The notes under the pieces: model-generated
Told to the model about the DNA's origin: nothing
Databases searched by the model: none
Seen by the model: the letters and a program-made list of their open reading frames with translations, nothing else
Assembly: GCF_032884065.1 (NCBI RefSeq)
Contig: NC_088871.1
Coordinates: 48,783,780 to 48,847,779, forward strand
DNA: 64,000 nucleotides
Source: Artemia franciscana
Taxonomy: Eukaryota; Arthropoda; Branchiopoda; Anostraca; Artemiidae
Direction of reading: 5' to 3'
Position numbers and translations under genes: made by a program
Shown here: one piece after another, positions 11,701 through 24,339 of the stretch
Position numbering within the stretch: the stretch's first letter is position 1
Layout: the number at the start of each line of letters is the position of its first letter

Positions 11701-14526
11701 GTAGAATACTCATGATTAATTACTAATATAAGATAATTTGACCGATATCGATATCTATATCGAACCCCAAAAATTCATATCGACAGGACGCTGGTTTTTA
11801 ATCTCTTATCTTGGCCACTTTTAGGCCTATTAGGCTTGAAAAAATACATATATAAAATGGCTAAAAAAATCTTTACGGGCTGGGATCTGGATCAAATTAT
11901 GGAAATAGTCTATCTAAGGCGTCCTGTCCGAAGGAAACAAAAATAGTCCGAACTGAAAAAAATACTAATGTTAGAAGAGATTTTTAAAGAATCCATTATA
12001 ATTAAGTTAAAGGGATAGAAGGGAACTTAAAGACAACTTCTTGGGCTGCAGATGCATTCCCACAAGTTTCATTTCTGCAGCCCAACAACTTTTAAAATTA
12101 GAGCATCGCTAGTTCAATGCTTTTGACTTAATCTTTTTCAAGTATCGAGTATGACAGTGGAAATTCCAAACAAAATGTCGATTTATATTCATTGTTACTC
12201 ATGTGCTCCATTATTTAATTCATTCATTTGAGAATTCCGTTCCCGTTCTATCCTTTTTCGAATATCCCCACGGTGTTCCATTAATTCAACCACCGGTCTT
12301 GGAAAGATAATCCGGAAGAGTCCCGGTTAGAACAAGTTTAGTATCAAGCTAAAAATCAAAGCGTTCCAAGAATCCTAGTAATGCATGAATCAAATTACAG
12401 GAAACTTGTGAAGGGCAGGAACTAGATTGAATGCGCTGGAATATGTTCAAAACAAGTTAGTGGGAACGACAGGACGAAACAAGAAAGTGTCATAAAAGAA
12501 AAAACAAGCGGAACGTTAGAGCGTTGCCTCTGGTAGTTTTGGTATTTGTCTTTTAATATGTTACGGTCAATGTAGGCTATATAATTGGGCATTATGACGC
12601 CCGGGCAATTTATAAAATCTTCAATGGTATGTTACAAAATGGTAAATTATATAGGAAACATCACCTTGCCCAGTCATTATGAATAATGATGGAAATCAAG
12701 TGGAAAATTCGAAAAAAATTCACGTTTCTCTACATTCATATTACAAATGTAAAATCACAAAATTGCCTGATTCTACCGACTATTATTTCCAAGTATTATG
12801 GAAACTGCTCTAAATAATCAAATTGACCGTGACATATTCAATAAATCAAGACAAGCTGATGTGTAAAATGCTAGTAATTGGGGACAAGAACCCAGAAAAT
12901 TTTTCATGGAAGGGCAGGCTTCCAAAAAGATTATGTGTTTTCCTTTTTGTCAGAAAAACATCCCATGTTTCACAATAATAAAAGCTTTGCAGCCCTCTAT
13001 GTGAGATTCAAGCGCTCTTGATTGGGAAAGCAGCAATGCTACTACTAATAATTGATGAATAGAAGGAGGATGAACAGGTAAATACTAAAATAGATTCGAA
13101 ATAAAAATGCCCTTGAATTTACTGTTCAGTGGTCTATCCAAATAAAATGATCGTTACTTTCAATGAAGTTGGCAAACTTCTTGAGAATTTCCATTTCGGT
13201 CAATCGGTATTCTGGTGCTTAGACAATTAATAATGTCTAAGCTAAAAGTGCTCTCTTGTATTAATTAAAAATGAGCCAAACTAAAAATTGATTTCCGTAG
13301 ACAAGACTAAACTAAGGCTTAAGAGGAAGAAAATGAATTTTAATTTGCTTGCTCTAGGGTAAGAAATTTTCAAAGGAATAATTTAAAAGTACTTTTAAAA
13401 ATCTGCATATTTATTTTTCTTTCTTCCTTTAATATTTACTGCTAAAGTGTTCAAATTAATAAAGCTAAGTATAGTAAGTATTTTCTTTCGTTTGATAGGT
13501 TTATTGTTACAACAGCACTAAATTGCCAACGGGCTAAAATGGGAAAAGAGGGAATTCTGAAGAATTTCACTAACTTTGTCAAAAGAATTTGCAACATTAA
13601 CAGTTATTATTTTTAGCAGTACATTAGATAGTGACTGTTCAGTTTGTTTCTTATTCCCATTTCATTATTCGACTATCCATAAAATATATATCTAGTGTTG
13701 TATCACCAGGATTTTATGAACGAAGTACTTGAATAAGGCTGAAAAAAAATCCCTAAAGGCCACCCAAGAGACCTCGGAAAGGACTTCACGTGTACAATAA
13801 CGGTACTTCAGTGTGCGGGCATAAACCAAGACTTTATTTTCAAGCTACTGAAAATTATACGCGCATGTACATTGGCTGTAGCGTTTCAATGACACTATGT
13901 GGCATCTTATTAGGTGGAAGAAGGATGTTTGAAGGCTCGAAAACGGGACAAAATAATTGTTGACCCTGATCAGTTTTAAAATTACAGTGGTATTTCCCCG
14001 GGCTGAGGGGAACATAACTAAAAAGAAAATGGGGAAACAGATATTTTTAGCCAGCCCCTTAAACTTGGAACAATCTACATTGGAACAATCTAGTACTGGA
14101 ACCGCTATTACTGGATCTTGAAACCTTTAAAAATCTTCATTGTACAAACGATTCATTGTTATTATAGCAGTATTGGGTATATACGGCCAACAGATAGGCT
14201 ACGTAATTTATTCCATCGCTATAAGCCTAGGTTTTAAGTTTATTTTATGCTGGTAAGAATGTAGAATTCAAAGAGAGAGAGAAAAATTTGAATATACTCT
14301 TTTTCATCAAGGTTTAATAAGTGGTTTTTTAAACTATTGGATGTTGATAGTGGAGTTGAAAGCAGCAATGATAGAAGGACAAGAGTACCAAACTTAGCAG
14401 TAGAAATTATAAGAGGATGTCGACTAAGCCTTGAATGGGATGAGATGTTTGCGAGATTTGCTATATTATTGAGCAAATTTGAATTGGAGGAATAGCTATG
14501 TTTTGCAGCAAAATTTAATATAATGT

Positions 14527-14527
<1 letters not shown>
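8761..14527. other. Long AT-rich region without recognisable genes
   Basis: Nearly 6 kb of unique-looking AT-rich DNA. Small open frames (for example 10260-10490) have no motifs. A short duplication (AAGGTAGTCGAAGCA) lies at about 10360-10402. I see no TE proteins and no RNA genes. It could be intergenic or intronic host DNA. Confidence 0.5.
12041..12085. repeat. 12-bp perfect inverted repeat (hairpin)
   Basis: TTGGGCTGCAGA at 12041-12052 is the exact reverse complement of TCTGCAGCCCAA at 12074-12085, with a 21-nt loop. It stands alone in unique sequence. Function unknown. Confidence 0.6.
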
Positions 14528-15614
<1,087 letters not shown>

Positions 15615-16339
15615 TTACAGAAAGTGTTTCTTTATTTTGAAATACTCTATGTGCTGTTGCTTTAAATGAAAAGTATCGTTGACTTCACAAAGAGATGCAA
15701 TAAGAGTAAAGTCACATTGTGCTGTAAAAATGTGACCCGGAGTTTTTACATCGCGATCAATACATAGCGTATGCAGATGATCTGCCACCATTGGTTGTTC
15801 TCGATAGTAACCTATACGTTGAAGAAGAAATCTAAAGAGGAGATAAAATCTATTTTTATTTATATACATTTTAATTGATAAGCAAATCTTAAAATTTTTT
15901 AGAGAATTTATTCACTGAAATCAATGTTTCATAGGTACTATTGTACTAGGGTGTCATGCAGGCGAGGGTTGACTACATAAATGTTCAGAAATTGATTTAC
16001 GTATAGCCACAGCCTTTGAAAACAAAATATAATAGTGAATGAAAACCGCAGCTTTTAGTCGTTAAATCCTGCACTCTCTTCTGGTTTTGAATAATAGTTT
16101 TCCCACTGAATAAAGTTGTTGATACGCGGAGCGTAAAATGCATGTGGTAGACCAAGTGGATGAAACATTTTACATTCTTCGCTATTTGAAAGATGCAAAG
16201 CCATGACCCGTCCTTACGTTCGATGTACTGCTATTAACAATGATAAAGGTATTGTTAACACTTTGAATTTGTTCAAAAAAATCTGAGGGTATACAATATG
16301 ATTTTTATTCGGACATTTATGGGTCCATATTAGTTACGC
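15615..16339 (-). other. Unidentified minus-strand frame beside the polymerase fragment
   Basis: An 84-codon minus-strand frame at 15615-15869 reads REQPMVADHLHTLCIDRDV and ends near a stop. I do not recognise it. Its strand matches the polymerase B remains just upstream on the minus strand, so it may be another decayed part of the same element. The rest of the interval shows nothing. Confidence 0.2.
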
Positions 16340-17310
16340 TTATTATTTGATTTGTGTTCTTGGTGCATGGTCTAGTAGAACATTGCCTTCGGGAGTGATT
16401 TTAGAGTAAGCTTCTAATTTATTTAATGAGATTAATGCAATAATCTCAGCCAATTGCTTGGCAAATGTGCACTCTAAATGTACTCTCCTCGTTCGTTGAA
16501 TATTCATATCTTGAGTGCCAGACAAGTCCAATACAATGATACCAAAAGTTTTTGCAAACATTGTATCGGTTATATGTACCATTTACCATTTTCAAGAAGT
16601 TGTGAGTTTCGATCTAGTGACTACATTGTCAACTCATACAGTGTCTTATGACACATAAGAGAGCAAAGTCAAAAAGTTTCAAATTTGTCTCCTAACAAAA
16701 GTGTCAATGAACGTCTTCATATGTGCTTTTTTGATTAAATTGGAGGGCTATAATAATCTTTGTGATCGTGAAACTGTTGGCTACCTTTTATCGCAAAAAA
16801 AACTTGGTGAACAATAATATTCTGTTTCGGATCAAGGTCGGCAATAAGTTTTTGTTTTGAAGGTGTCCCGTGCATAATCCCACCGTCAAACAAAGAAATA
16901 TTATGTGGACTCCAAGAGACCTTAGTGACCTGTCTGCTTATGCACAGAAAAACAAATCTCTCACCGAGTCATGAAGTTCCAAAGGTATTTCAGAAAACAA
17001 TCCTTGCTGTCCATTTTCCCCAACGGTGCCATTGTCGGGATATTTTGAAGCACAAGGATTGCTAAGGCATTTATAACTACCACATGGAAAAGAGTAATGA
17101 GACATTACCGATGGATAAAGGGAATTCATATCCAGAAAAACTGCATCCGAATTTTCATAAATACGTTTTCCCGTCGGGTCAGTGTACAGAATACGATCAC
17201 CGTGAAAAACATACCCTCCCCTATCGATCTCTCTACAAATACATACTGATCTACTTCAGTGGTCAAGCCTATTTCTTCTTTACTGAATTTTAGAATGAAA
17301 TCCATCACCA
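16340..17310 (-). pseudogene. Protein-primed DNA polymerase B fragment (Maverick/Polinton-like), broken
   Basis: Read on the minus strand from 17310, the first piece (17308-17126) contains EEIGLTTEVDQYVFVERSI. The second (17129-16938) begins MNSLYPSVMSHY, the conserved SLYP motif A of family-B polymerases, and continues with PCGSYKCLSN and LELHDSVRDL, a segment found in protein-primed polymerases. Around 16870-16790 a further frame has KLIADLDPKQNIIVH, which also fits this family downstream of motif A. A frame at 16582-16343 is less clear. Exonuclease motifs and the YxDTD motif C are not seen, and stops separate the pieces. It is a relic of a large DNA transposon or virus-like element, not a working polymerase. 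Confidence 0.6.
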
Positions 17311-18399
17311 GATGAGGAGTTGCATAATTTACTTTGATAAATCAGTGTCTACATAAATGAAGCATTGGTTAGAACTCGCGAACAATATCTAAAATTGTAC
17401 ATGCTACATACATTTCATAATGATAACACCAACGTTTTACAAGGGATTGAGAGGTTCAGCCAAAGGATATGAATATAAGAGAGACGCGGATTCTGCAAAT
17501 ACACTTAAAGAGGTGACAACTAGTGAATTACGTTTAGTTGGGAAAATAAATCATGAGATATTTTATATTGCCCAATGGCTACCACCGAATAATAAAGCGG
17601 ATATAAAATAAACAATTTTCCCCTATGAGTGGGGGGGGGGTCTGACGGTGGATTGTCAGTTCCATATGCATATGCTGATTTTTCCCTTAAAGTATTGATT
17701 TTTTCAGTTATTTAAGCAAAAAAGGGAAATAATTCAAAATGTTTTTTTTTCACTAAAGCGCAAACTTTATTCTGCTCTTTAGAAGCCTTGGAGTTTGCCA
17801 GCCCTACTAATACTAATTTTTCCTCTTTTTGAGTTTGATTCGGCTATTTATTCTAATTTCTGTTTGTTTTGAGTTTTATTTATTATTGACAGCGATTTGT
17901 GGTAGTTTTACACTTGAAGATTACTTGACTTTATTTCTGCCCATTTTTGGTTTAATGGAGCTCTTTATTTTTTCTGAAAAAAGATTTTTTCAACAATTTT
18001 TAATCCTGACACAAATGGTATTTTTTAATTTAATTCTATACCGCCTCAAGTTGACCAGAAAAATAGTATTTAATATGATTCCTAAAAGATTCTATCCATA
18101 CTCTTTGACAAACTGGAAGCACTTACACTGTTTATTTATTTTAATTGTAGGAGGAGAAGTAGTAATAGCAGTATCCCCGAAAGCTGCAACTTAATACCCC
18201 CAGTTGTGTTTTGATATTTTGATGAACTTTGTTTTTGGAAACCGTAAAAAACAATGCCTTTTTATTTACTTTTAAAGTAGCATTTAGTTTTATGGCATAA
18301 TGAACTAACTGCATAATTGGGGATAAGTGGTTGAAACACCCAATAAGAAACAGAGAGAGTTGCTAAGGACATAGTTACTGGATCGTTCTAGTTTGCTGG
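17311..18399. other. Repeat-derived DNA with a 121-codon frame of doubtful meaning
   Basis: A plus-strand frame at 17829-18194 is hydrophobic and T-rich. In inverted orientation its segment GTTTTGAGTTTTATTTATT resembles AATAAATGAAACCCGAAACG in the tandem repeat at 3.9-4.7 kb and at 55.5 kb. I therefore read it as dispersed repeat, not a gene. A G9 run lies at 17631-17640. Confidence 0.35.
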
Positions 18400-20190
18400 A
18401 CAAAATGGTTGTTTAAAAATTTTGACTGGATGAGTTTGGAAAATAAATCGCCTTGAGAGAGGCTGATTGTCTTCCAATCTCGGTTTGCTCTTAAAAAGAA
18501 CACTAGAACTTTTAATTGTGTTTTGAAATAGCTTCTTTAAATGTTTCAATGATAATACTAGCTATTATATCCTATCATATTGCTTATATGCCCTTTTGAA
18601 AACCTGCATGCCAACAGTTTTTCATTTAATTGAAACTCCCCCTAAAAACTTCCTAGAAGTTTCACAGTAATATTTTTAGCGTTATTAGTTACCGTAAGTG
18701 TAACTAATTACCTAGCTAGAAGTGCCTTCTAGCTAGCTCAAAATCCCCCACAATTTACTCTTAAGGTATAACTTAAAAAGACAAGTTGTTCTTGGGATAT
18801 TGCTTTATCACCTTTTCAAAAGTCCACATGCTCATCCTTTGTTTTGATTTAGTTCAACTTCCGCCTAAATATTCCTTAAGTTTGGTTACTGAAGAAATTG
18901 TTAAATGCTCTTTGGAGTAATGGTTACAAAATGGCTGTCTCGCAATTTCTATTGAATGTGTTTGGGGATGTCAGGAAAGGGAAGGGATTCCTTCCATCAC
19001 GTTTGACTCTTAAAATTGAACTAAAATTATGCATTTCCAATCAAATGAGCCTCAAGTTCACAAGTTTAAAAAGGTGCACAAGACCGCCCTTTCTATAAGA
19101 AGATTATATGACCCTGAGGCAAAACTTACACCCATACCTCCAAATTCTGGGGGTTTGTATCAACCCCAAAAGCCTTGTTATGTGATGTTTGAACTATTTT
19201 GAACCAATCACTATCTAAAAAAATTTATAGGATACATTGGGGAAAAAATGACGTTGGGGAGTACAGCTGCCCTCCGATAAATTTGACTCTTGGAAGGGCA
19301 CTTAAACTTCCGATTTCCAATCCAATGAGCCCCGTTCGAAGTTTATATAGCCACCCTTTCCATAAGAACCTTTTTCCCCTCAGGGTAAAACTTGCAAACA
19401 TTGCTCTGAGGGCTCTCGAGGGATTTCTCATTCTCAAACAGATAATAGCTTGACTTTTAAACTACGTAAAACAAAATAGCTATCTCAAAATTCTGATTGA
19501 AAATGTTTGGGGAATGATGGGTATGAGGGGGTCAGGTTGCCCTACAATCACTTTTGACTATCATAAAGGGAACTAGCCCTTTTAATTTCCAGCCAAATGA
19601 GCCCTTTTTAAAGTTTCTACGACAACAAATAACCATCTGAAAATTGCATTAGATACATTCGGGGAAAACAACATGTGTGTGTGTGGGGGGGTATATCTGT
19701 CCTCTGTTCACTTCGACTCTTTAAAAATAGCTAATAACTTCTGACTAACAATCCAATTCCAATGATCCCTTTCAGAAGTTTATATGACCACCCTTTCTAT
19801 GAAAACCTTATACACCCCAGGATGTAACTGAAGCTCTTGCCCTGGGGGTTACAGGGGGATTTTATCCTCACACATAATTTCTAGACCTTTTAACTACGCT
19901 GAAAAAAATCTATGTCTAAAAATTTTAATTGAATGTGCTTAGAAAATGATTTGAATAGGCGGCTGTCTGACCTCCAATTACTTTTGACTGCTAAAAAGGC
20001 CAATAGAACTTCTGGTTATCAATCGAATGAGCGCTCTCCGAGGCTTATACGACCAACCTTTTAGAAAACCCTTATTTCCCCCCAGGATTGCCGTCCAATC
20101 ACTTTTGATTATTAAAAAGGGACTAGCCCACTCAATTTTCAATCGCAAGAACTCTTTTTGAAGTTTTTCAACAATTCTTTCTATAAGAAG
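18400..20190. repeat. Cluster of decayed copies of a ~370-bp dispersed module
   Basis: At least four imperfect head-to-tail copies. Recurrent phrases, in order: AATGAGCCCCGTTCGAAGTT, TATAxxACCACCCTTTCxAT, CCTTATxxxCCCCAGG, 'AAAATGGCTxTCTCxxAATT', 'TTGAATGTGxTTGGGGAAxA', and 'CTCTTAAAAAxGGxACTAGA'. The copies are old, with indels. The same module occurs at 6.6-7.2 kb, at 55.6-58.5 kb and, more distantly, inside the 3' half of the 1.7-kb fold-back element. Short ORFs here are by chance. Confidence 0.65.
18712..18736. repeat. 11-bp perfect hairpin
   Basis: CTAGCTAGAAG, a 3-nt loop (TGC), then CTTCTAGCTAG. A perfect small stem-loop inside the repeat cluster. Confidence 0.7.
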
Positions 20191-21122
20191 TGACCTGTTA
20201 ATAATAATAAAACAAGAGAATAAATAAATAATACATTTTCCCCACATCGCTCTTTACTTGAACCATACTATTTTGTGGCCTACTATATTTTTGTTTTGTA
20301 ATTTTTATTATACTGTACTGAAAATACCGATTAGTCCAGGTAAGCCGGCCTGAAATTCAGCTTATAGGCACCCATGTTACAACCATACAATTTTACTTTG
20401 CAAATGGTACTTACTACAGCACCTGGTGTAACAGTCTCTGTCACGTCGGCAATACTTAATGTACGAAAGCAAATGATCTATAAATGGGGAGATTCCTTCA
20501 ACGGGCAATGGTATTTGTAAAAAGTGCTAGTGCTATAGGATCGAGAACAATAATATGCCAAATCCAACCCAAATTTCTGATATATTTTATCCTTTTCTTT
20601 ACACACAATAACCAACAAGGTCAATTCATCACTTCCCATGTACATTTTATAATAATCCTCCTATTTTTACACCCTCCCTTTGCCCAAGCATTTTAGTAAA
20701 CTCATAGTCGGCATCGGTGCTTTGGTGAAGTGTCATAGAACGATTCGATGGAAATTAATTTTTCTCACGGCCTCGAGGTACAGTTGTAGTATTTACATAG
20801 GTGTACGGCCTTACACGTTTGGGTATAATATTTCATTTTAAAAAAATCATCTATCCATGCGCCATCTACGATTTCAGCTTTTTGCAAACATTGCAACGCT
20901 GGTAGAATGAATTTCAGATCATAATTTGAATGGTTTATATAAATATGTAGAAAGTGCTGTTGTTTATCGTTTAAACTACATAATTTGTGAGCCATTCCAC
21001 GAAAGTTGCTACCCCCTGATAAAATTGGAAGGCTTAAATGATCATGATCTCAAACTGATATCCCTCCCCCACTACACTCTACGAATTTCCCCTCACATTT
21101 TGCCCAAGACATTTTCTTGTTT
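20191..21122 (-). other. Unidentified sequence left of the Penelope array, with a 76-codon minus-strand frame
   Basis: A minus-strand frame at 20995-20765 reads YDLKFILPALQCLQKAEIVD and ends in a stop. I do not recognise it. It continues on the far side of the 9.1-kb Penelope array at 30281, because the array is flanked by a target-site duplication. Before insertion, 21136 and 30281 were adjacent. The joined region may be a decayed gene of the same large element as the polymerase B relic, on the same strand, but that is inference. Confidence 0.3.
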
Positions 21123-21136
21123 TTAATGACCAACTC
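21123..21136. repeat. Target-site duplication, left copy
   Basis: TTAATGACCAACTC (14 bp) immediately precedes the first base of the Penelope array and is repeated exactly at 30267-30280 on the other side. The first two T of the right copy can also be assigned to the element, so the true length is 12-14 bp. Confidence 0.85.
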
Positions 21137-21202
21137 AACAAACAAATACAACGTAGAAACAATAGGGAAAGTTTTTTCAAGACAATGGAAATTATTTATG
21201 TA

Positions 21203-21237
21203 GATATTTCGGCCCTATGTCCAAGGGCCGTCTTCAG
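21203..21237 (-). ncRNA. Hammerhead ribozyme motif, unit 1 terminus
   Basis: On the minus strand: CTGAAGA (CUGANGA box, 21237-21231), a C, then a 6-bp GC-rich stem II (GGCCCT/AGGGCC), then GAAA, the self-complementary ATAT and the cleavage C at 21203. Stem III is only AUAU, like the short forms in Penelope elements known to act as dimers. Outside the core, GTG pairs with CAC-like bases as stem I. It marks the 3' end of the unit-1 monomer. Confidence 0.8.
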
Positions 21238-21438
21238 CACAATACAATACTATATATATATATAAAAGAACTTACATCAAATTGTGAGAATTAAAACTGA
21301 ATATAAAAACACTTATTAAAACAATTTTTTTTTAAAATATAGCCCTAGCATCCTTACTTCAGCGAAGTTCAACCAGGACTGGCGAAAAGAATGAAATGAA
21401 GAAATATAAACTCATTCAAACTAAAGAGAATAAAATGA

Positions 21439-24036
21439 TTAGATGCAATTTCTTAAAGCTAATCTTGCTTGTTTAGCAGCCTGTCTCAAAGGCCTTTTCG
21501 TAGTTGGTTCAGTACTATTATAAATTGGTTTAGTAAAATATTTTGTTAGATCATTTTTAATTAAATTTGAGTATAAAGAATTTAGTGAGTATTCCCCCAA
21601 GTCCCTGTTCAAAGAAATATTTTTATTGATTTTGAGATTAATTTCAATTGATTCTCGAACCACCTGTTTTATTCCCAAATCATTACTAATGAGTGAAGAG
21701 TTTTCAAAAAGTATCATGTGGGACGGATTATTAAAAATATGCCAACCTAGAGCAGAATCAAAGGAATTGTTGGAACCATTTGAAATTAAGGCCTTGTCTA
21801 TGTCATTTTTATGCTGATGTAACCTTTTGTCTAGATTCTGATGGGTCCTGCCGACATAGTATTTTCCGCAATCACAGGGTATTTGATAGACCCCTCTTTG
21901 GCGAGTAACTGGGGTCTTATCTTTACCCGAATTTAAGAAATTGATGATTTTAAAATTATTAGTAAAAACTACGTACAGATTATTTTTTGTGCAAATATTT
22001 TTTAATTTTGTTGTAATCTTTGGGATATACGGAAGATAGACAATATTTGAGGGCTTATCAATAGCCTCACATTGTGAAGTATCTTCTTCGATTTTACAAG
22101 AATGTCTTTTTATTCTACGGCTAATTATTTTATTTACAAAAGGAATGGGGTATCCATTACCAAAAAGAATATCTCTTATAAAATTTATTTCTGCATTTAT
22201 ATATGAATGGGAGCAAATATTTAGGGCACGATCAATGAGGGAAATTACAACTGCTCTTTTAACTTGTGGGGGGTGATTTGAATTAAAGTGAAGATATCTA
22301 TTGTTTTGTGTTGGCTTTTGATATATAGTAAAATCCAGTTCATCAGCTTTACGAATAATTAATACATCTAAAAACGGTAGTTTATTTTCAATTTCAACTT
22401 CAAGGGTGAACTGCAAATTTCGGTCATAAGTGTTAAGATGATCTAAGAAGCCCCGAAGTTCAGCTTCCCCATAATTCCAAAGTGAAATTACGTCATCCAT
22501 ATAACGACCCCAATAGACATGTTTTAGAAAATAAGAATTCAATGCCCAATTCTCAAGATTCTCGACGTAAATATTTGCTAGTAGCCCGGATAAAGGTGCC
22601 CCCATGGGTAATCCATTTTTTTGCTGATAAAAAGAATCGCGAAATTGAAAATACATAGAAAACTTATTACAAATTTTAACAAGAGTCATTAAAACTTCAC
22701 AATCAATTCCTGTCGCTGAAGTCTCGATCAAGTGGTAATTTTCTTCTATTTTGTTTTTTAATAATTCCTCTGAAATAGTTACATCTATATTTGTGTACAT
22801 GGAAACAATGTCGAAACTACTAACTATTGTGTTCTCTGAAATACTTGTGTTGCTAAGTTTTTTAATCAAATCTGCCGAGTTATGAATATAGGAATTTTGA
22901 GAATACAATAAAGGTTTGAAAGCTGCACAAAGCCATTTTCCAATATTGGCAGCGGGAGCTTTAGTACAAGCCACAATAGGTCTTAAGGGAATACCCTGTT
23001 TATGTATTTTTGGTAAACCGTAGAGTTTTGGACAGAAACTACCACGGGGAAAAAATTTATTGTATAGTTGTGGGGTGATTTTACCATTTTGTTTTAGCTG
23101 CTTTAATTCATTTATAATATTATTAGTGAACTGATCAGTAGGATCATGAGTTATTGTTTGATATGTAATTGTGTCATTTAAATGCGAAAAAATTTTGTTG
23201 TCATAGTCTGTTGTATTCATGACAACAAGTGAATTGCTTTTGTCTGCTTTAGTTATTATAATAGAAGGATCTTTTCGGAGATTAGATAGTATTTTTATGT
23301 CATGCAGATTTTCCGGTGTGGAATTAGTAGGAGGCTTAAACTTTTTTTGGCTATTATAGAGGATATTTATTAGACCAGATCTAACTTCATCCGGGTTAGA
23401 GACAGAAGGATAGTGTTTATGCAAAGCGGACTCTAGAGAGGAAACTATATCTGCCACAGGAACCTGTTTCGGTAGAAAAGAAAATTTTGGACCTTTTTCT
23501 AGTGTTTCGATTTCCTGGGGTTCCAATGTTTTAGAAGAGAGGTTAACGATAGCAGGCCCAGGAGTGAATCTTGGAGAATAAATACGGTTTCTCATCGAAG
23601 ATTCATTTCGTAAGCCCTCTAATTTTTTATAGAGGCGTTCCTTGGACAAGCGAAAATCGTGGCTAAACAAATTCCTTTCTAATCTAACAACTTGAGCAAA
23701 ATCAACGGTGGACAGGTTTTCCAGCAAAAAAGTTTCCAACGATTTTCTCTCTGAAGAAATAATATGTCGTTTCTGTTTTTTGTCCTTAATAATATGGACT
23801 AGGGTTTTTAACTGTAGTGTATGGGCAAATTGCGCTTCTTTTCGGGTATTTAAATGTAATTTATATCTTAAAGACTTGGGAATAAGGTTTTCCTTTCTAC
23901 AGGATTCTAAAAATTTTTGTTGATTGATAATATTAGCATGTTTTTTACCTAGACTAATAAAATAAAAGATATCATAGGTCAACTGCTCCCCATAAGCTAG
24001 ACGAAAATAGCGACGAAGACCACACTGCCTTTCCAT
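21439..24036 (-). CDS. Penelope-like reverse transcriptase with GIY-YIG endonuclease (intact)
   Basis: An uninterrupted 865-aa protein from the ATG at 24036; a TTG five codons earlier is in frame but less likely. It copies element RNA into DNA at a nick made by its own endonuclease. Residues 1-150 are basic and helical, without a known domain. Residues about 260-275 hold ITKADKSNSLVV, and 408-418 FDIVSMYTNID (RT motif A). Next come GLPMGAPLSG at 475-484, the catalytic YMDD at 512-515 and LPFLDVLI at 553-560. The GIY-YIG nuclease has GVYQIPCDCGKYYVGR at 715-730 and the conserved acid in RES at 795. The C terminus is basic. Length and order match the endonuclease-bearing (EN+) Penelope class. 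It lies 66 nt downstream of a predicted hammerhead cleavage site. It is the only copy here that could make a full protein. Confidence 0.93.
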   Translation of the reverse strand: MERQCGLRRYFRLAYGEQLTYDIFYFISLGKKHANIINQQKFLESCRKENLIPKSLRYKLHLNTRKEAQFAHTLQLKTLVHIIKDKKQKRHIISSERKSLETFLLENLSTVDFAQVVRLERNLFSHDFRLSKERLYKKLEGLRNESSMRNRIYSPRFTPGPAIVNLSSKTLEPQEIETLEKGPKFSFLPKQVPVADIVSSLESALHKHYPSVSNPDEVRSGLINILYNSQKKFKPPTNSTPENLHDIKILSNLRKDPSIIITKADKSNSLVVMNTTDYDNKIFSHLNDTITYQTITHDPTDQFTNNIINELKQLKQNGKITPQLYNKFFPRGSFCPKLYGLPKIHKQGIPLRPIVACTKAPAANIGKWLCAAFKPLLYSQNSYIHNSADLIKKLSNTSISENTIVSSFDIVSMYTNIDVTISEELLKNKIEENYHLIETSATGIDCEVLMTLVKICNKFSMYFQFRDSFYQQKNGLPMGAPLSGLLANIYVENLENWALNSYFLKHVYWGRYMDDVISLWNYGEAELRGFLDHLNTYDRNLQFTLEVEIENKLPFLDVLIIRKADELDFTIYQKPTQNNRYLHFNSNHPPQVKRAVVISLIDRALNICSHSYINAEINFIRDILFGNGYPIPFVNKIISRRIKRHSCKIEEDTSQCEAIDKPSNIVYLPYIPKITTKLKNICTKNNLYVVFTNNFKIINFLNSGKDKTPVTRQRGVYQIPCDCGKYYVGRTHQNLDKRLHQHKNDIDKALISNGSNNSFDSALGWHIFNNPSHMILFENSSLISNDLGIKQVVRESIEINLKINKNISLNRDLGEYSLNSLYSNLIKNDLTKYFTKPIYNSTEPTTKRPLRQAAKQARLALRNCI

Positions 24037-24102
24037 AACAAACAAATACAACGTAGAAACAATAGGGAAAGTTTTTTCAAGACAATGGAAATTATTTATG
24101 TA

Positions 24103-24137
24103 GATATTTCGGCCCTATGTCCAAGGGCCGTCTTCAG
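24103..24137 (-). ncRNA. Hammerhead ribozyme motif, unit 2 terminus
   Basis: Identical to the motif at 21203-21237, 2900 bp away. Predicted cleavage after the C at 24103 leaves a 66-nt leader (24102-24037) before the ATG of the intact RT gene and would release a 2900-nt monomer together with the unit-1 ribozyme. Confidence 0.8.
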
Positions 24138-24339
24138 CACAATACAATACTATATATATATATAAAAGAACTTACATCAAATTGTGAGAATTAAAACTGA
24201 ATATAAAAACACTTATTAAAACAATTTTTTTTTTAAAATATAGCCCTAGCATCCTTACTTCAGCGAAGTTCAACCAGGACTGGCGAAAAGAATGAAATGA
24301 AGAAATATAAACTCATTCAAACTAAAGAGAATAAAATGA

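Noticed and set aside
17829..18194. 121-codon hydrophobic frame as a membrane-protein gene
   Set aside because: The DNA resembles, inverted, parts of the 3.9-4.7-kb and 55.4-kb repeats, and the residues reflect T-rich composition.
24037..24051. TTG start extending the Penelope protein by five residues
   Set aside because: An ATG follows immediately and is the conventional start; the extension lies in the leader shared by all units.
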